The notes beneath the pieces were generated by a model that worked only from the letters and a program-made list of their open reading frames with translations, ran no database searches and was not told the DNA's origin. A stretch of DNA of 41,448 bases from contig JANQET010000016.1 in NCBI GenBank assembly GCA_028278265.1, positions 1 to 41,448 on the forward strand, written 5' to 3'. Below, one piece after another: positions 24,813 through 35,366 of the stretch. This stretch comes from Myxococcota bacterium. GTDB taxonomy: Bacteria; Myxococcota_A; Polyangia; JAAYKL01. A program made the position numbers and the translations under genes. Each line of letters begins with the position of its first letter. The first letter of the stretch is position 1.

Positions 24813-26894
24813 GTGCCGATTGACCCCGCCTCATTTTGGAAATCACTGCGCCGAAAACTCACCGACCATTGGGGCGTCACGGTGCTCGTGCTCTTTGTGC
24901 TGGGCCTGCACTGGGACATGGTGCTGGGGGCCTCGCCGGCCACCGGCGATCACATGATCCATCTCTTTCGCGGATGGTTGATGGCCGAGCACCTGATCCC
25001 CTCGGGGCGAGTGACCGGCTGGAGTCACCTGGCCTTTGCCGGCTACCCGGCCGGCGTCTACTATCCCATTCTGGGGGATTTACTGGTCACCCTGACCCGC
25101 TGGCTCACGCTGGGGCTGCTCTCTTGGGAGCGGGCCTACACCCTGGTCATCTTCATCGTGGTCCTCGCCATGCCCCTGGCGGTCTATTGTCTGGCCCGGC
25201 GGGTGGCCGGACAGCCCGGCAGTCTGGTGGCGGCAATCCTGTCGGTGGGGGATGTGGGCCGGTGGCCCCAAGGGGGGCATCTCTCCACGCTGATTCGGGG
25301 GGTGTGGCCCTTCATGCTCGGGTTGTCCCTCGCCGTGTTCGCCCTTCTGATGCTCGAGCCTGTACTGCGGCAACCGCTTCGCGCCGCGCCCAAGCGGTTC
25401 ATCGCCGGGGTGGTGCTGATCGCCCTCTCGGTGTTGGGCCATCCGATGAGCGTCTTCTTTCTCGCCGTGGGCGGCCTGGTCTTTACCGTGATATTCGCCA
25501 TCGACCAGCGCCGACGCCTCGGCCTGGGACCGATCGTCCAACGAACCGCCCTGTTGGCCTCGGCCGCTTTGGTGCTGGTCGCGTTTTGGGTGGTGCCCTG
25601 GCTGACCAGCGAGTCCAAGTGGACCTTCGGCTGGCCCGCGGTCGGATTTGGCGGCCATTGGTTTTCGCTGGTCGATTTGGTCAAATCGGCTTTTCGCAAC
25701 GAGCTGTTTGCCAATTTCAGCTGGGTGGCTTGGATCTTGGGGACGATTGGCTTTGTGCTCAGCTTTGTGGAGCGGAGGCCGTGGCCCCTGTCCTTGAGCG
25801 TGGTCGTCATCGCCTGCCTGCTCCTGGTGAGCGCCAGCTACGGGGTGGGGGACAGCGTTTTGTTGCGCAAGGTCCAGATCGTGCGCTTTGCTGCGTTCAT
25901 GAAGTTCTGTTGGTTTGCCCTGGCCGGCTTGGCCGTTCACTCCCTCGGCCAGTGGGCGATGGTCGGTATCTCGGCGATGGCGAAAAAACGGCGGTGGCCT
26001 CTACCCGAACCCTTGCCGCGGTTGGTCGGTCCGGTGGCCGCGGTGCTGTGCGGGGCGCTGCTCGTGGCGACCCACTGGGCCGACAGTTACCGTAAGGTGG
26101 CCCAGATCGGGCGACTCGGGGGGACCCTGTGGGCGCAGATCGTCGAGAGCGAACAGTGGCTCGCCGAACAACCCCGCGGACCCCTCGACCGGGTGCTCTA
26201 CCAACCCGGCCCCCTTTGCCGGGATGAAATCACCCGCACTACTGCCCCCTGCGAGGAGACCTATCACCGGCATATCTTTGCCTCAGGGCCTCTGCGTACC
26301 GGCCTGCCCAAGGTCAAATTCGGCTACGAGGCGACGGCGATTTTCAGCCACCTGCCGATGACCCAGCTGTGGCCCGGCGACACCGAGCTGCGCACCGCCT
26401 ACCTGGCTTCGAAAGAGGTGTTCGACAATTTGAGCATTCGCTGGATTGTGTCGATCGTCCCCTGGCCCGAGGTGGACTGGATGACCGAAGTCAAACAGTT
26501 CGGTTCGGTCACCATTTACGAAGTGGGGCGTGGCCCGCGGCAACCGGTAACGTTGCGCGGAACCGGAGGGGTCGAGGTGCTGGCCTTCGAGGACGAGCGC
26601 ATCGCCGTTCGGGTCAGCGGTGCGTCGGGAGAGGTGCAGCTGCGCCTGCCGGTCGCCCACTACTACCCCTGGCAGGCGTACCACAACGGCCGCCCGGTTC
26701 CGATCGACACGCACGGTGTGATCGAGGACCGGCGTCGGATTTTGATGTCCGTTCGGGTGGGCAACGGTCTCACTGAGCTGCGATACGAGCGACCCTGGTA
26801 CGAGCGAGCCGCCGGCTGGGTGAGTCTTGTCGGCTGGATCGGCGTGCTGCTCGGCCTGGGCCTGCTGCTTGGGCGGAGGCGTACCCATGCCTGA
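24813..26894 (+). CDS. polytopic GT-C-like membrane protein
   Basis: A 693-residue protein if started at GTG 24813, with GGAG six bases upstream. The open frame extends to 24636, but that part overlaps the divergent AttH-like gene. About 11-12 hydrophobic helices cover residues 20-430. The first periplasmic loop has TGD46HMIH50LFRGWLMAEHL, then SHLAFAGYPAGVYYP, matching GT-C glycosyltransferase-like proteins of the 6-pyruvoyl-tetrahydropterin-synthase-related (PF10131) type, where the acidic residue and His lie at the lipid-linked sugar site. A soluble C-terminal domain (about 450-660) precedes a final helix. It probably transfers a sugar from a polyprenyl carrier, or modifies a surface glycan, but this is family inference. 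Its stop overlaps the next start by eight bases. Confidence 0.75.
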   Translation: MPIDPASFWKSLRRKLTDHWGVTVLVLFVLGLHWDMVLGASPATGDHMIHLFRGWLMAEHLIPSGRVTGWSHLAFAGYPAGVYYPILGDLLVTLTRWLTLGLLSWERAYTLVIFIVVLAMPLAVYCLARRVAGQPGSLVAAILSVGDVGRWPQGGHLSTLIRGVWPFMLGLSLAVFALLMLEPVLRQPLRAAPKRFIAGVVLIALSVLGHPMSVFFLAVGGLVFTVIFAIDQRRRLGLGPIVQRTALLASAALVLVAFWVVPWLTSESKWTFGWPAVGFGGHWFSLVDLVKSAFRNELFANFSWVAWILGTIGFVLSFVERRPWPLSLSVVVIACLLLVSASYGVGDSVLLRKVQIVRFAAFMKFCWFALAGLAVHSLGQWAMVGISAMAKKRRWPLPEPLPRLVGPVAAVLCGALLVATHWADSYRKVAQIGRLGGTLWAQIVESEQWLAEQPRGPLDRVLYQPGPLCRDEITRTTAPCEETYHRHIFASGPLRTGLPKVKFGYEATAIFSHLPMTQLWPGDTELRTAYLASKEVFDNLSIRWIVSIVPWPEVDWMTEVKQFGSVTIYEVGRGPRQPVTLRGTGGVEVLAFEDERIAVRVSGASGEVQLRLPVAHYYPWQAYHNGRPVPIDTHGVIEDRRRILMSVRVGNGLTELRYERPWYERAAGWVSLVGWIGVLLGLGLLLGRRRTHA

Positions 26895-28623
26895 CGAAGC
26901 ACCCCACAGGGAAACACCCCGCGCGGTTCGCTGGAAGAGGTGGCGATTCCCCCTCGGTGTGATCGGATTCGCGGCACTGCACATCGCGCTGGTGTTCCAC
27001 TTTCTTCCCCTGTCGTTGATGATTGACGATGTGGCCGTCAGCGGGCGGGAGTTCGACCGACACGCTGTCGGTGTACGGCAGACTGTAGAAACACTTCTGG
27101 AGCAGGGGAAGACCTGGTCGGTCGAGTCCACCCCATGGGGCGCACGGCTCATTGGTGTGGCCGGCAATGCGCCGATCAGGGGGTGGGCCTGGTGGACCGT
27201 CGCGCTGGCCGGACTGGGGCTCTCCTGGGGATTGGCCTTCAATTTGTTTGTCCTGCTCGTGCACCTCACCCTGCCGCTGGTGCTCTTTGCCTCGGCCCGG
27301 CTGTTCGGCAACGATCGTCACACCTCTCTGGTGGCGATGGGGTTGGGGGTGATGGTGTGGTTTTTCGACGGATTCATCCACGATGCCTGGCTGGCCGGCC
27401 GGCTGCCGCTCCTCGCGGTGGCGTGTTGGGCACCTGTTCCGGTCGGGTTGCTCCTGCGGTTTATCGACGGTCGGCGGTGGTACCAGATGGTGGCCTGCGG
27501 GGGTGCCCTGGTGGTCGCCTTTGTCCTGCATCCGGCGGCCCTGCTCGTCGTCGGAGCACCGTTGCTCGTGGTGTATCTGCGGCAGCTCAAGAAGATGCGC
27601 CCGATCCACCACGTCTGGGTGGCTCTCGGCGGGGTCGGCCTGCTGCTGCTCCACGGGGATCTGATCGCCGCCTGGTGGTCGCTGGAAGCCCCCACTGACG
27701 ATCCGACCCCATCGGGGGCGCTGCCCTTGGTGCTCACCGACTATTTGGGATTGGCCTATGATCGCACCATTTCCGGAGCCAGGGGGGTGCGCTCGGGCTT
27801 TCGATATGTCGTCTTTACCGCCGCAATGGCCACCGTCGTGATCAAGCGGCGCGAGTTGAACACCGAGCACATAGTACTGCTCGCCGGGACCGGAACGGCT
27901 CTTGTTCCCGCTTACCTCGGGGGATACTTTTTTTCTCTAGGGCCGACGTCGTCGATGTACCTCTTGCTCGCCCCGGCGATCTTCTGGGCCCTGCCGTTGG
28001 CCGCGCCGTTTCTCGCCTCTGTGCCTGCCCTCTGGACCCGCGCCGTCCGTACCCCCGGGGCGCTGGTGCTGTGTCTCGGCTTGTCAGCGCTCGTCGTGCC
28101 CAAACTGGTCCGAGATGTGCTGTACTTCATTCCCTACTGGATACCGGTGCCCCAGACCATTCCCGACGAAAAACCGTACCTGAGCGACACCATCGGATTT
28201 GGCGGTCTCGGCTTTCTCGACCACCCGGAACACCAGTTGATGCCGACAAGGTCTGATTTCATCGAGGTGGCCCATCGCCTGACCCAATCGCCAACAGAGG
28301 GGTTGATCATTGTCGAGTCCCCCGCTTTGGGCGCCTATCTCGAGCGGGAGCGATCTCTCGAAGCGCGCCTGGTCCCCCGCACCAGCGAGCTTCAGCTGCG
28401 GGTTCGCCGACTGGTGACCGACAAGCAACGCACACCGAAATCGACCATCCGGAAGTTGGGCGAGATGGGGATCAGCTGGCTTCTGGCCAACGGCAACGTG
28501 TCACGCTTTGACGAATGCCCCGCCGAGTCGCGAAACATTCACCGCGCCGGTCCCTACCATCTGTACGAATTCAACGGATCCAACTCAGCGCAGCCCAGGT
28601 CTGTTCCCGGTCGATCCCGCTGA
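26887..28623 (+). CDS. second polytopic GT-C-like membrane protein
   Basis: A 578-residue protein starting at ATG 26887, after GGCGGAGG (26873-26880), overlapping the previous gene by eight bases, so the two are coupled. It has about 11 membrane helices between residues 20 and 430. The first periplasmic loop has LMIDDVAVSGREFDRHAVG, acidic like that of its neighbour. A soluble C-terminal segment of about 130 residues (IEVAHRLTQSPTEGLIIVE, GEMGISWLLANGN) follows. It appears to be a diverged partner or paralogue of the upstream protein. No specific reaction is known. The last 53 bp overlap the convergent UbiA-family gene. Confidence 0.7.
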   Translation: MPDEAPHRETPRAVRWKRWRFPLGVIGFAALHIALVFHFLPLSLMIDDVAVSGREFDRHAVGVRQTVETLLEQGKTWSVESTPWGARLIGVAGNAPIRGWAWWTVALAGLGLSWGLAFNLFVLLVHLTLPLVLFASARLFGNDRHTSLVAMGLGVMVWFFDGFIHDAWLAGRLPLLAVACWAPVPVGLLLRFIDGRRWYQMVACGGALVVAFVLHPAALLVVGAPLLVVYLRQLKKMRPIHHVWVALGGVGLLLLHGDLIAAWWSLEAPTDDPTPSGALPLVLTDYLGLAYDRTISGARGVRSGFRYVVFTAAMATVVIKRRELNTEHIVLLAGTGTALVPAYLGGYFFSLGPTSSMYLLLAPAIFWALPLAAPFLASVPALWTRAVRTPGALVLCLGLSALVVPKLVRDVLYFIPYWIPVPQTIPDEKPYLSDTIGFGGLGFLDHPEHQLMPTRSDFIEVAHRLTQSPTEGLIIVESPALGAYLERERSLEARLVPRTSELQLRVRRLVTDKQRTPKSTIRKLGEMGISWLLANGNVSRFDECPAESRNIHRAGPYHLYEFNGSNSAQPRSVPGRSR

Positions 28624-29443
28624 GCAGGCCGGAGCTGGTTCCGGTCCAGAACAACCAGCCGACGAGGGCCAGCCAACAGAGGCCGAAGACCAATCGGACG
28701 CGGGTCCAGTAGGTGCTGACCTGCCGCCGGGGAACCGGTAGTAAAAGCGCCACGAAGGCGATCAATCCCAACCACTGATGGAGAAACAACACCGCGTAGA
28801 GAGCAGCGAGCACGATGAACAAGCGCAACAGAAAGATGGTTTTGCCGACCCCCAGGCTCACAGCGGTGGTGCGCACCCCCAGCCGGAGATCGTCCGGGTG
28901 ATCGCGGATGATTTGAATCGACTGGAAGCAGGCCGAGAACAGACCGAGTTGGGCCACCAGGCACCACCCCAAGGTCCGGTCGAGGGGAAAGGCGACCAGG
29001 GGCATCAGCATGCCGGCGAGGAGCATCGCGATGACGTCCAGATAGGCGACGCGCTTGAGCCGACTGGAATAGAGCCAGCAAATGCCGCCTGCCGCAACCA
29101 AGGTGACCACTAGGCCCCAGCTGATCGACCGGCCGATCAGCGCCAGGGCGATCGCAAGCCCCCATTGGGTATACTTGGCCACGGGTTTGTGGCGACTGAG
29201 CAGTTCGTTCTTTTGCGCGTCCCTTCCCTGGGAGCGCAGATCGTGAGTCAAATCGTAATAGTCGTTGTTCAGATAGACCAGCAGGTTGAGCAGCACCGCA
29301 AAGAGCAACCGAACGGCCGCCTCTGGCAGGGGCAGCGAGAGGGCCAGCATGATCGACACGGTGGCGAACAGGTTGGCCATCTCCAATCGGCGCAACCGGT
29401 AGATGGCGACATCTGCGAGTATTTTGAATGCGATCCCCAACAT
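28571..29443 (-). CDS. UbiA-family prenyltransferase
   Basis: A 290-residue polytopic protein starting at ATG 29443, with GGCGGAG upstream. The two Asp-rich motifs of UbiA-type enzymes are present: N60DYYDLTHD68 (NDxxDxxxD) and IIRD181HPDDLRLGVRTTAVSLG (about 178-198). About eight to nine hydrophobic helices surround them. Members attach polyprenyl groups to aromatic acceptors (quinone, chlorophyll or heme O synthesis) or to phosphoribose for arabinan precursors. The acceptor is not evident here. Adjacent GT-C-like genes make a link to a lipid carrier possible. It converges with and overlaps the GT-C-like gene at 26887 by 53 bp. Confidence 0.85.
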   Translation of the reverse strand: MLGIAFKILADVAIYRLRRLEMANLFATVSIMLALSLPLPEAAVRLLFAVLLNLLVYLNNDYYDLTHDLRSQGRDAQKNELLSRHKPVAKYTQWGLAIALALIGRSISWGLVVTLVAAGGICWLYSSRLKRVAYLDVIAMLLAGMLMPLVAFPLDRTLGWCLVAQLGLFSACFQSIQIIRDHPDDLRLGVRTTAVSLGVGKTIFLLRLFIVLAALYAVLFLHQWLGLIAFVALLLPVPRRQVSTYWTRVRLVFGLCWLALVGWLFWTGTSSGLLSGIDREQTWAALSWIR

Positions 29444-29521
29444 GCTCCGCCGCCGGATCCCCCCCTTTGTGTATGAATTTTAGTGGCCCCTGCCGATGGT
29501 TTAGGCTACACCGAATTCATC

Positions 29522-29537
29522 TGCCGGAAAACCGGCA
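29522..29537. other. small perfect hairpin in the glmS upstream region
   Basis: TGCCGG and CCGGCA form six pairs around AAAA. It lies in the 231-bp gap between the divergent UbiA-family gene and glmS. I looked for a glmS ribozyme core and did not recognise one. The only other element is GAGGAGC (29662-29668), the glmS ribosome-binding site. Confidence 0.35.
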
Positions 29538-29674
29538 ACTGCGGCCCGGAGGTCCGCTTCCAGCGCAACTATCCACTATTGAACGGCATTTGCCGTCGGG
29601 TGGGGTTGTTTGTTCTTGAAATGATCAATACGGAGCGACTACAGTTATTCACACCAACGACGTGAGGAGCAACT

Positions 29675-31504
<1,830 letters not shown>

Positions 31505-31607
31505 GGACCTGACTTGGATTATATACAGATGGATAGCGACGAGACGGACGATTGGACGGCGTTGGTTTAGGCGGGGCTAGGACAGCACCAAAACGCGGAT
31601 TATCAAA

Positions 31608-33560
31608 ATGTGTGGAATAACGGGGATACTCAACACTGGTGACCACCCACCGCCCACCGAGAGGGAACTGCGCTCGATGACGTCGATGCTGCGCCATCGC
31701 GGTCCCGACGGGGAGGGGTTCTATTGCGACGAGCAGTTGGGATTGGGCCACGCCCGGCTGAGCATCATCGATCTCAACACCGGCGATCAGCCGATCCACA
31801 ACGAGGATCGCACCGTGTGGGTGGTGCTCAATGGGGAGGTGTTCAACTACATCGAGCTGCGCGAGGAGCTCGTCAAACGGGGCCACACCTTTTACACCCA
31901 ATCCGATACCGAGGTCATCGTCCATCTCTACGAGGACTTCGGCGCCGAGTTCATCGACCGGCTGAACGGTCAATTCGCCATCGCCCTGTGGGACACGCGG
32001 GAGCGTGAGCTGCTGCTGTTTCGCGACCGGCCCGGCATCGCTCCCTTGTACTACACCGAGCGGGGCGGGCGGTTCTATTTTGCCTCGGAGATCAAGGCCA
32101 TCCTGCCGGTGCTGGGCACGAGCGCACAGCTCAGCGCCACTGCCCTGGATCAGCTGATGACCTTTTGGGCGCCGGTCAGCCCGACCACTATCTTCGAGGA
32201 TATTTACGAGGTGCAACCCGGTGAGCGCATTCGGATCAAGAACGGCCGGCTCAGCCGGGCCAAGTACTGGGACTGGCGCTTTCCCCCTCACGGGGAGTAC
32301 CGCACCGAGCCCGAGGCGAGCCTGGCCGAAGAGCTGCACGATCTGCTCGTCGACGCGACGCAAATCCGCCTGCGCTCCGATGTGCCGGTGGGGGCCTACC
32401 TCTCCGGCGGTCTCGATTCTTCGGTGCTCACCTCGCTGATCCACCATCACGGCGGGGTTCCCCTGCGCACATTTTCGATCGGATTCGACGACAAACACCT
32501 CGATGAGTCGTCATTTCAGCAGCAGTTGATCGATCACTTGGAGACCGAGCACAGCAACATCCATTGTACGGTCGAAGACGTGGGGGACAACTTTCTTACA
32601 ACCATCTGGCACACCGAGTTCCCCATCCTGCGCACCGCGCCGGTACCGATGCGCCTGCTCTCCGGCCTGGTCAACCAGCAGCAATACAAGGTGGTGCTGA
32701 CCGGCGAAGGGGCGGACGAGGTGCTCGGCGGGTACGATATTTTCAAAGAGACCAAGATCCGCCAGTTCTGGGCCCGGCAGCCGGATTCGTCGATGCGGCC
32801 CCTGCTGTTGAAACGGCTCTATCCCTATCTGGAGATCTCTCCGGGGCGGGCCACGGCCTATTTGCAGAACTTTTTCGGCGAGGGGCTCGATCGACCCGAT
32901 CTGTCGTACTTTTCGCACTTGCCCAGGTTTTCCACGACCGCCAAGTGCAAGGCCTTTTTCTCGGACACGCTCAAACAATCCCTCGTCGACCAGCCCCTCG
33001 AGGCGCTGGTGGGGCTCTTTCCCCAGGCACAGGAGGGTTGGCACTACTTCAACCGGGCCCAATACCTCGAGGTCAAATCCCTGATGTCGGGCTATCTGCT
33101 ATCCTCCCAGGGGGATCGGATGCTGCTCGCCAATTCGGTGGAAGGCCGCTTTCCCTTTCTCGATCATCGGGTGATCGAATTTGCCAACCAGCTGCACCCG
33201 GCGCTCAAGATGAAAGTGTTGAACGAGAAGTACCTGCTCAAACGGGCCGCCGGAAAATACCTTCCCGACGAGATTACCAAGCGCCACAAGCAGCCCTACC
33301 GCGCGCCGGACATTCCCGCCTTTTTCCACGACCGCACCCCGTCGTTTGTCGACGAGCTGTTGGCAGCGGAGAAGATCAAGGAGTACGGGTATTTCGATCC
33401 GGGGCGGGTTTCTCTGCTGGTCAAGAAGATTCGCGCCGGGCGGGCTATCGGCTACAAGGACAACATGGCCCTGGTGGGTATCTTGTCCACGCAGATTTGG
33501 CACTATCATTTTGTCGAGCGGTTCAACGATACCATTGCGCCCCATTCAACCCATAAATAG
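31608..33560 (+). CDS. asnB: asparagine synthetase (glutamine-hydrolyzing)-like amidotransferase
   Basis: A 650-residue two-domain enzyme. The start is fixed at 31608 because Met-Cys2 must give the glutaminase nucleophile (MCGITGIL), although no ribosome-binding site is visible. The glutaminase part has LRHRGPDGEGFY, ARLSIIDL, NGEVFNY and Q-S-D-TEV. The synthetase part has the PP-loop S266GGLDSS272, then TGEGADEVLGGYDIF and VEGRFPFLDHR. Glutamine-derived ammonia is transferred to an adenylated carboxylate. In classic AsnB this is aspartate. Members of this longer subfamily in surface polysaccharide or natural-product clusters amidate other acids. An ACP gene, an AMP ligase gene and a NadE-like gene follow without gaps, which points to such a specialised substrate. 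Confidence 0.88.
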   Translation: MCGITGILNTGDHPPPTERELRSMTSMLRHRGPDGEGFYCDEQLGLGHARLSIIDLNTGDQPIHNEDRTVWVVLNGEVFNYIELREELVKRGHTFYTQSDTEVIVHLYEDFGAEFIDRLNGQFAIALWDTRERELLLFRDRPGIAPLYYTERGGRFYFASEIKAILPVLGTSAQLSATALDQLMTFWAPVSPTTIFEDIYEVQPGERIRIKNGRLSRAKYWDWRFPPHGEYRTEPEASLAEELHDLLVDATQIRLRSDVPVGAYLSGGLDSSVLTSLIHHHGGVPLRTFSIGFDDKHLDESSFQQQLIDHLETEHSNIHCTVEDVGDNFLTTIWHTEFPILRTAPVPMRLLSGLVNQQQYKVVLTGEGADEVLGGYDIFKETKIRQFWARQPDSSMRPLLLKRLYPYLEISPGRATAYLQNFFGEGLDRPDLSYFSHLPRFSTTAKCKAFFSDTLKQSLVDQPLEALVGLFPQAQEGWHYFNRAQYLEVKSLMSGYLLSSQGDRMLLANSVEGRFPFLDHRVIEFANQLHPALKMKVLNEKYLLKRAAGKYLPDEITKRHKQPYRAPDIPAFFHDRTPSFVDELLAAEKIKEYGYFDPGRVSLLVKKIRAGRAIGYKDNMALVGILSTQIWHYHFVERFNDTIAPHSTHK

Positions 33561-33570
33561 GAGATCATTC

Positions 33571-33825
33571 ATGTCGGTCGAAACAAAAATTCGCGATTAC
33601 ATCCTGGAGAACTACCTGTTCACCGATGACCAATCGGCACTTGAGAACGATACATCCTTCCTGGACAAAGGCATTATCGATTCCACGGGCATCATGGAGG
33701 TGATCGCATTTCTACAGGAGGAGTTCGAGATTGAAGTCGAAGACGAGGAGATGATCCCCGAAAACCTCGATTCAGTGAACAACATCGTCGCATATGTGAC
33801 CAAAAAGCAAAAGGCGGATCAATGA
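33571..33825 (+). CDS. acyl carrier protein
   Basis: An 84-residue acidic helical protein starting at ATG 33571 after TAGGAGATC (33558-33566), which overlaps the asnB stop. The 4'-phosphopantetheine attachment site is LDKGIIDS38TGIMEVIAFL. The usual DSL is DST here, which is common among specialised carrier proteins. ENDTSFLDKG and EFEIEVEDEEMIPENLDSV are typical helix I-II and III sequences. It needs a phosphopantetheinyl transferase, not found in the window. The next gene, an AMP-forming ligase, starts four bases before its stop (ATGA), so the carrier probably receives the acyl group activated by that ligase. Confidence 0.92.
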   Translation: MSVETKIRDYILENYLFTDDQSALENDTSFLDKGIIDSTGIMEVIAFLQEEFEIEVEDEEMIPENLDSVNNIVAYVTKKQKADQ

Positions 33826-35360
33826 CCAAAACACTTGTTCATCTGCTCCACGAATCGGTGAGCCGCTGTCCCGATACCGAGGCGATCGTCCTTCAGGAGC
33901 GCCGGGTGACTTATCGTCAACTGTGGCGGGAGGTCAGTTCGGTCGCCGGTTTTCTGCGCACCAACGGTTTGGCCAAGGAGGCGCGGGTGGGGATTCTCCA
34001 CGGCAACTCCCCCGAGTACGCGGCGATCTACTACGGCACCCTGGCCGCCGGCGGCACGGCTATTGGTCTGAACACCTCGGCCAAGGCCAAGGACCTGCTC
34101 AACTGGCTCAATCACTCCGAATCATCCTTTGTCTTTGCCAGTGCCAAGAACAACGAGCTTCACGAGCTCGCCGCAAAGCTCGACTCCGAGGTCGGCCTGG
34201 TGATCATCGGCGAGCTGCCCAAAAATCAAGCGATCGATCGGCCCTTCCAGACGTGGGAACAGGTCGTGGCCGACGAGAACCCACCGGAAATAGACCTCGA
34301 CGGAATCGCTGAGAGCGAAACCCAGCTGGCCGCGTTTATCTACACTTCCGGGACCACGGGCAATCCCAAGGGGGTGACCCTGAGTCACAAAAATCTGTTG
34401 GCCAACACCCGTTCCATTCTCGAATACCTGGAGCTCAAATCGGACGAGCGAATCGTCAATGTGCTGCCGTTCTACTACTCCTACGGCAACTCCATTCTGC
34501 ACACCCACTTGGCGGTCGGCGGAACGATCATCCTCGAGAACAGCTTGATGTATCCCCACAAGGTGGTGGCCAAGATGGCCGAGGAGAAGGCCACCGGGTT
34601 CTCCGGCGTGCCGTCCACCTTTGCCCTGCTGCTCAGTCGTACCAAGCTACAGGAGTACGATCTCCGTTCGGTGCGCTACCTCTCCCAAGCCGGCGGACCG
34701 ATGCCCCCGGCCAATGTGGAGCGGCTGAAAAAGGCGCTGCCCCATGTGCGCATCTTCATCATGTACGGTCAGACCGAGGCCACGGCCCGCCTGACCTATC
34801 TACCGCCGGAGCGGCTCGAAGAGAAACTGGGCTCGTGCGGTATCCCGATCCCCGGGGTGCGCATCGAGATTCGCGATGCCGAGGGGAATCCCTGTCCCCC
34901 GGGCACCACCGGTGAGATCTGTGCCACTGGCGACAACATCATGCTCGGGTACTGGAAAAATCCCGAGGACACGGCCAAAGTGGTGGTCGACGGCTGGTTG
35001 AAGACCGGGGATCTGGCCCACTTCGACGATGATCGGTACATCTTCATCGACGGCCGGAGCTCTGAGATGATCAAGAGCGGGGGCCAGCGCATCAGCCCCA
35101 AGGAGATCGAAGAGGTGATATCCGAGCTGGACGGGGTGGCCGAGGTGGGGGTGGTCGGGATCGACGACGAGATGCTCGGTCAGATTATCAAGGCGTTCAT
35201 CGTGCGCAAGCCCGACATCCCCCTCGAGGCAAAGACAATTCAGGCCCACTGTTTGAAAAATTTGGCGTCCTACAAGATTCCGAAGCATATCGAGTTCACC
35301 AATGATTTGCCCAAGACCGCGTCGGGCAAGCTCAGGCGCCACCTGCTCTTGGAAAGGTAG
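33822..35360 (+). CDS. AMP-forming acyl/aryl ligase (ANL superfamily)
   Basis: A 512-residue ANL-superfamily enzyme. The start ATG 33822 overlaps the ACP stop. The phosphate-binding loop is Y174TSGTTGNPKG184. Further motifs are FYYSYGNSILHTHL, MYGQTEATARLTYLPP (A5), LKTGDLAHFDDDRYIFIDGRSSEMIKSGG (cut here as KTGDLAHF and IDGRSSEMIKSGG) and the C-terminal catalytic Lys in KTASGK503LRR. All core motifs are intact. It should adenylate a carboxylic acid and load it on CoA or, given the coupled ACP gene, on the ACP. The substrate cannot be read from the sequence. It resembles the exosortase-associated and surface-polysaccharide-associated ligases that sit beside asnB-like genes. Confidence 0.9.
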   Translation: MTKTLVHLLHESVSRCPDTEAIVLQERRVTYRQLWREVSSVAGFLRTNGLAKEARVGILHGNSPEYAAIYYGTLAAGGTAIGLNTSAKAKDLLNWLNHSESSFVFASAKNNELHELAAKLDSEVGLVIIGELPKNQAIDRPFQTWEQVVADENPPEIDLDGIAESETQLAAFIYTSGTTGNPKGVTLSHKNLLANTRSILEYLELKSDERIVNVLPFYYSYGNSILHTHLAVGGTIILENSLMYPHKVVAKMAEEKATGFSGVPSTFALLLSRTKLQEYDLRSVRYLSQAGGPMPPANVERLKKALPHVRIFIMYGQTEATARLTYLPPERLEEKLGSCGIPIPGVRIEIRDAEGNPCPPGTTGEICATGDNIMLGYWKNPEDTAKVVVDGWLKTGDLAHFDDDRYIFIDGRSSEMIKSGGQRISPKEIEEVISELDGVAEVGVVGIDDEMLGQIIKAFIVRKPDIPLEAKTIQAHCLKNLASYKIPKHIEFTNDLPKTASGKLRRHLLLER

Positions 35361-35366
35361 GGTAAG

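Noticed and set aside
29621..29665. Short frame MINTERLQLFTPTT resembling the start of a GNAT acetyltransferase
   Set aside because: Only 14 codons before a stop, with no continuation in any frame. It is probably chance.
29444..29674. glmS ribozyme or other riboswitch before glmS
   Set aside because: No recognisable ribozyme core was found, only a small 6-bp hairpin.
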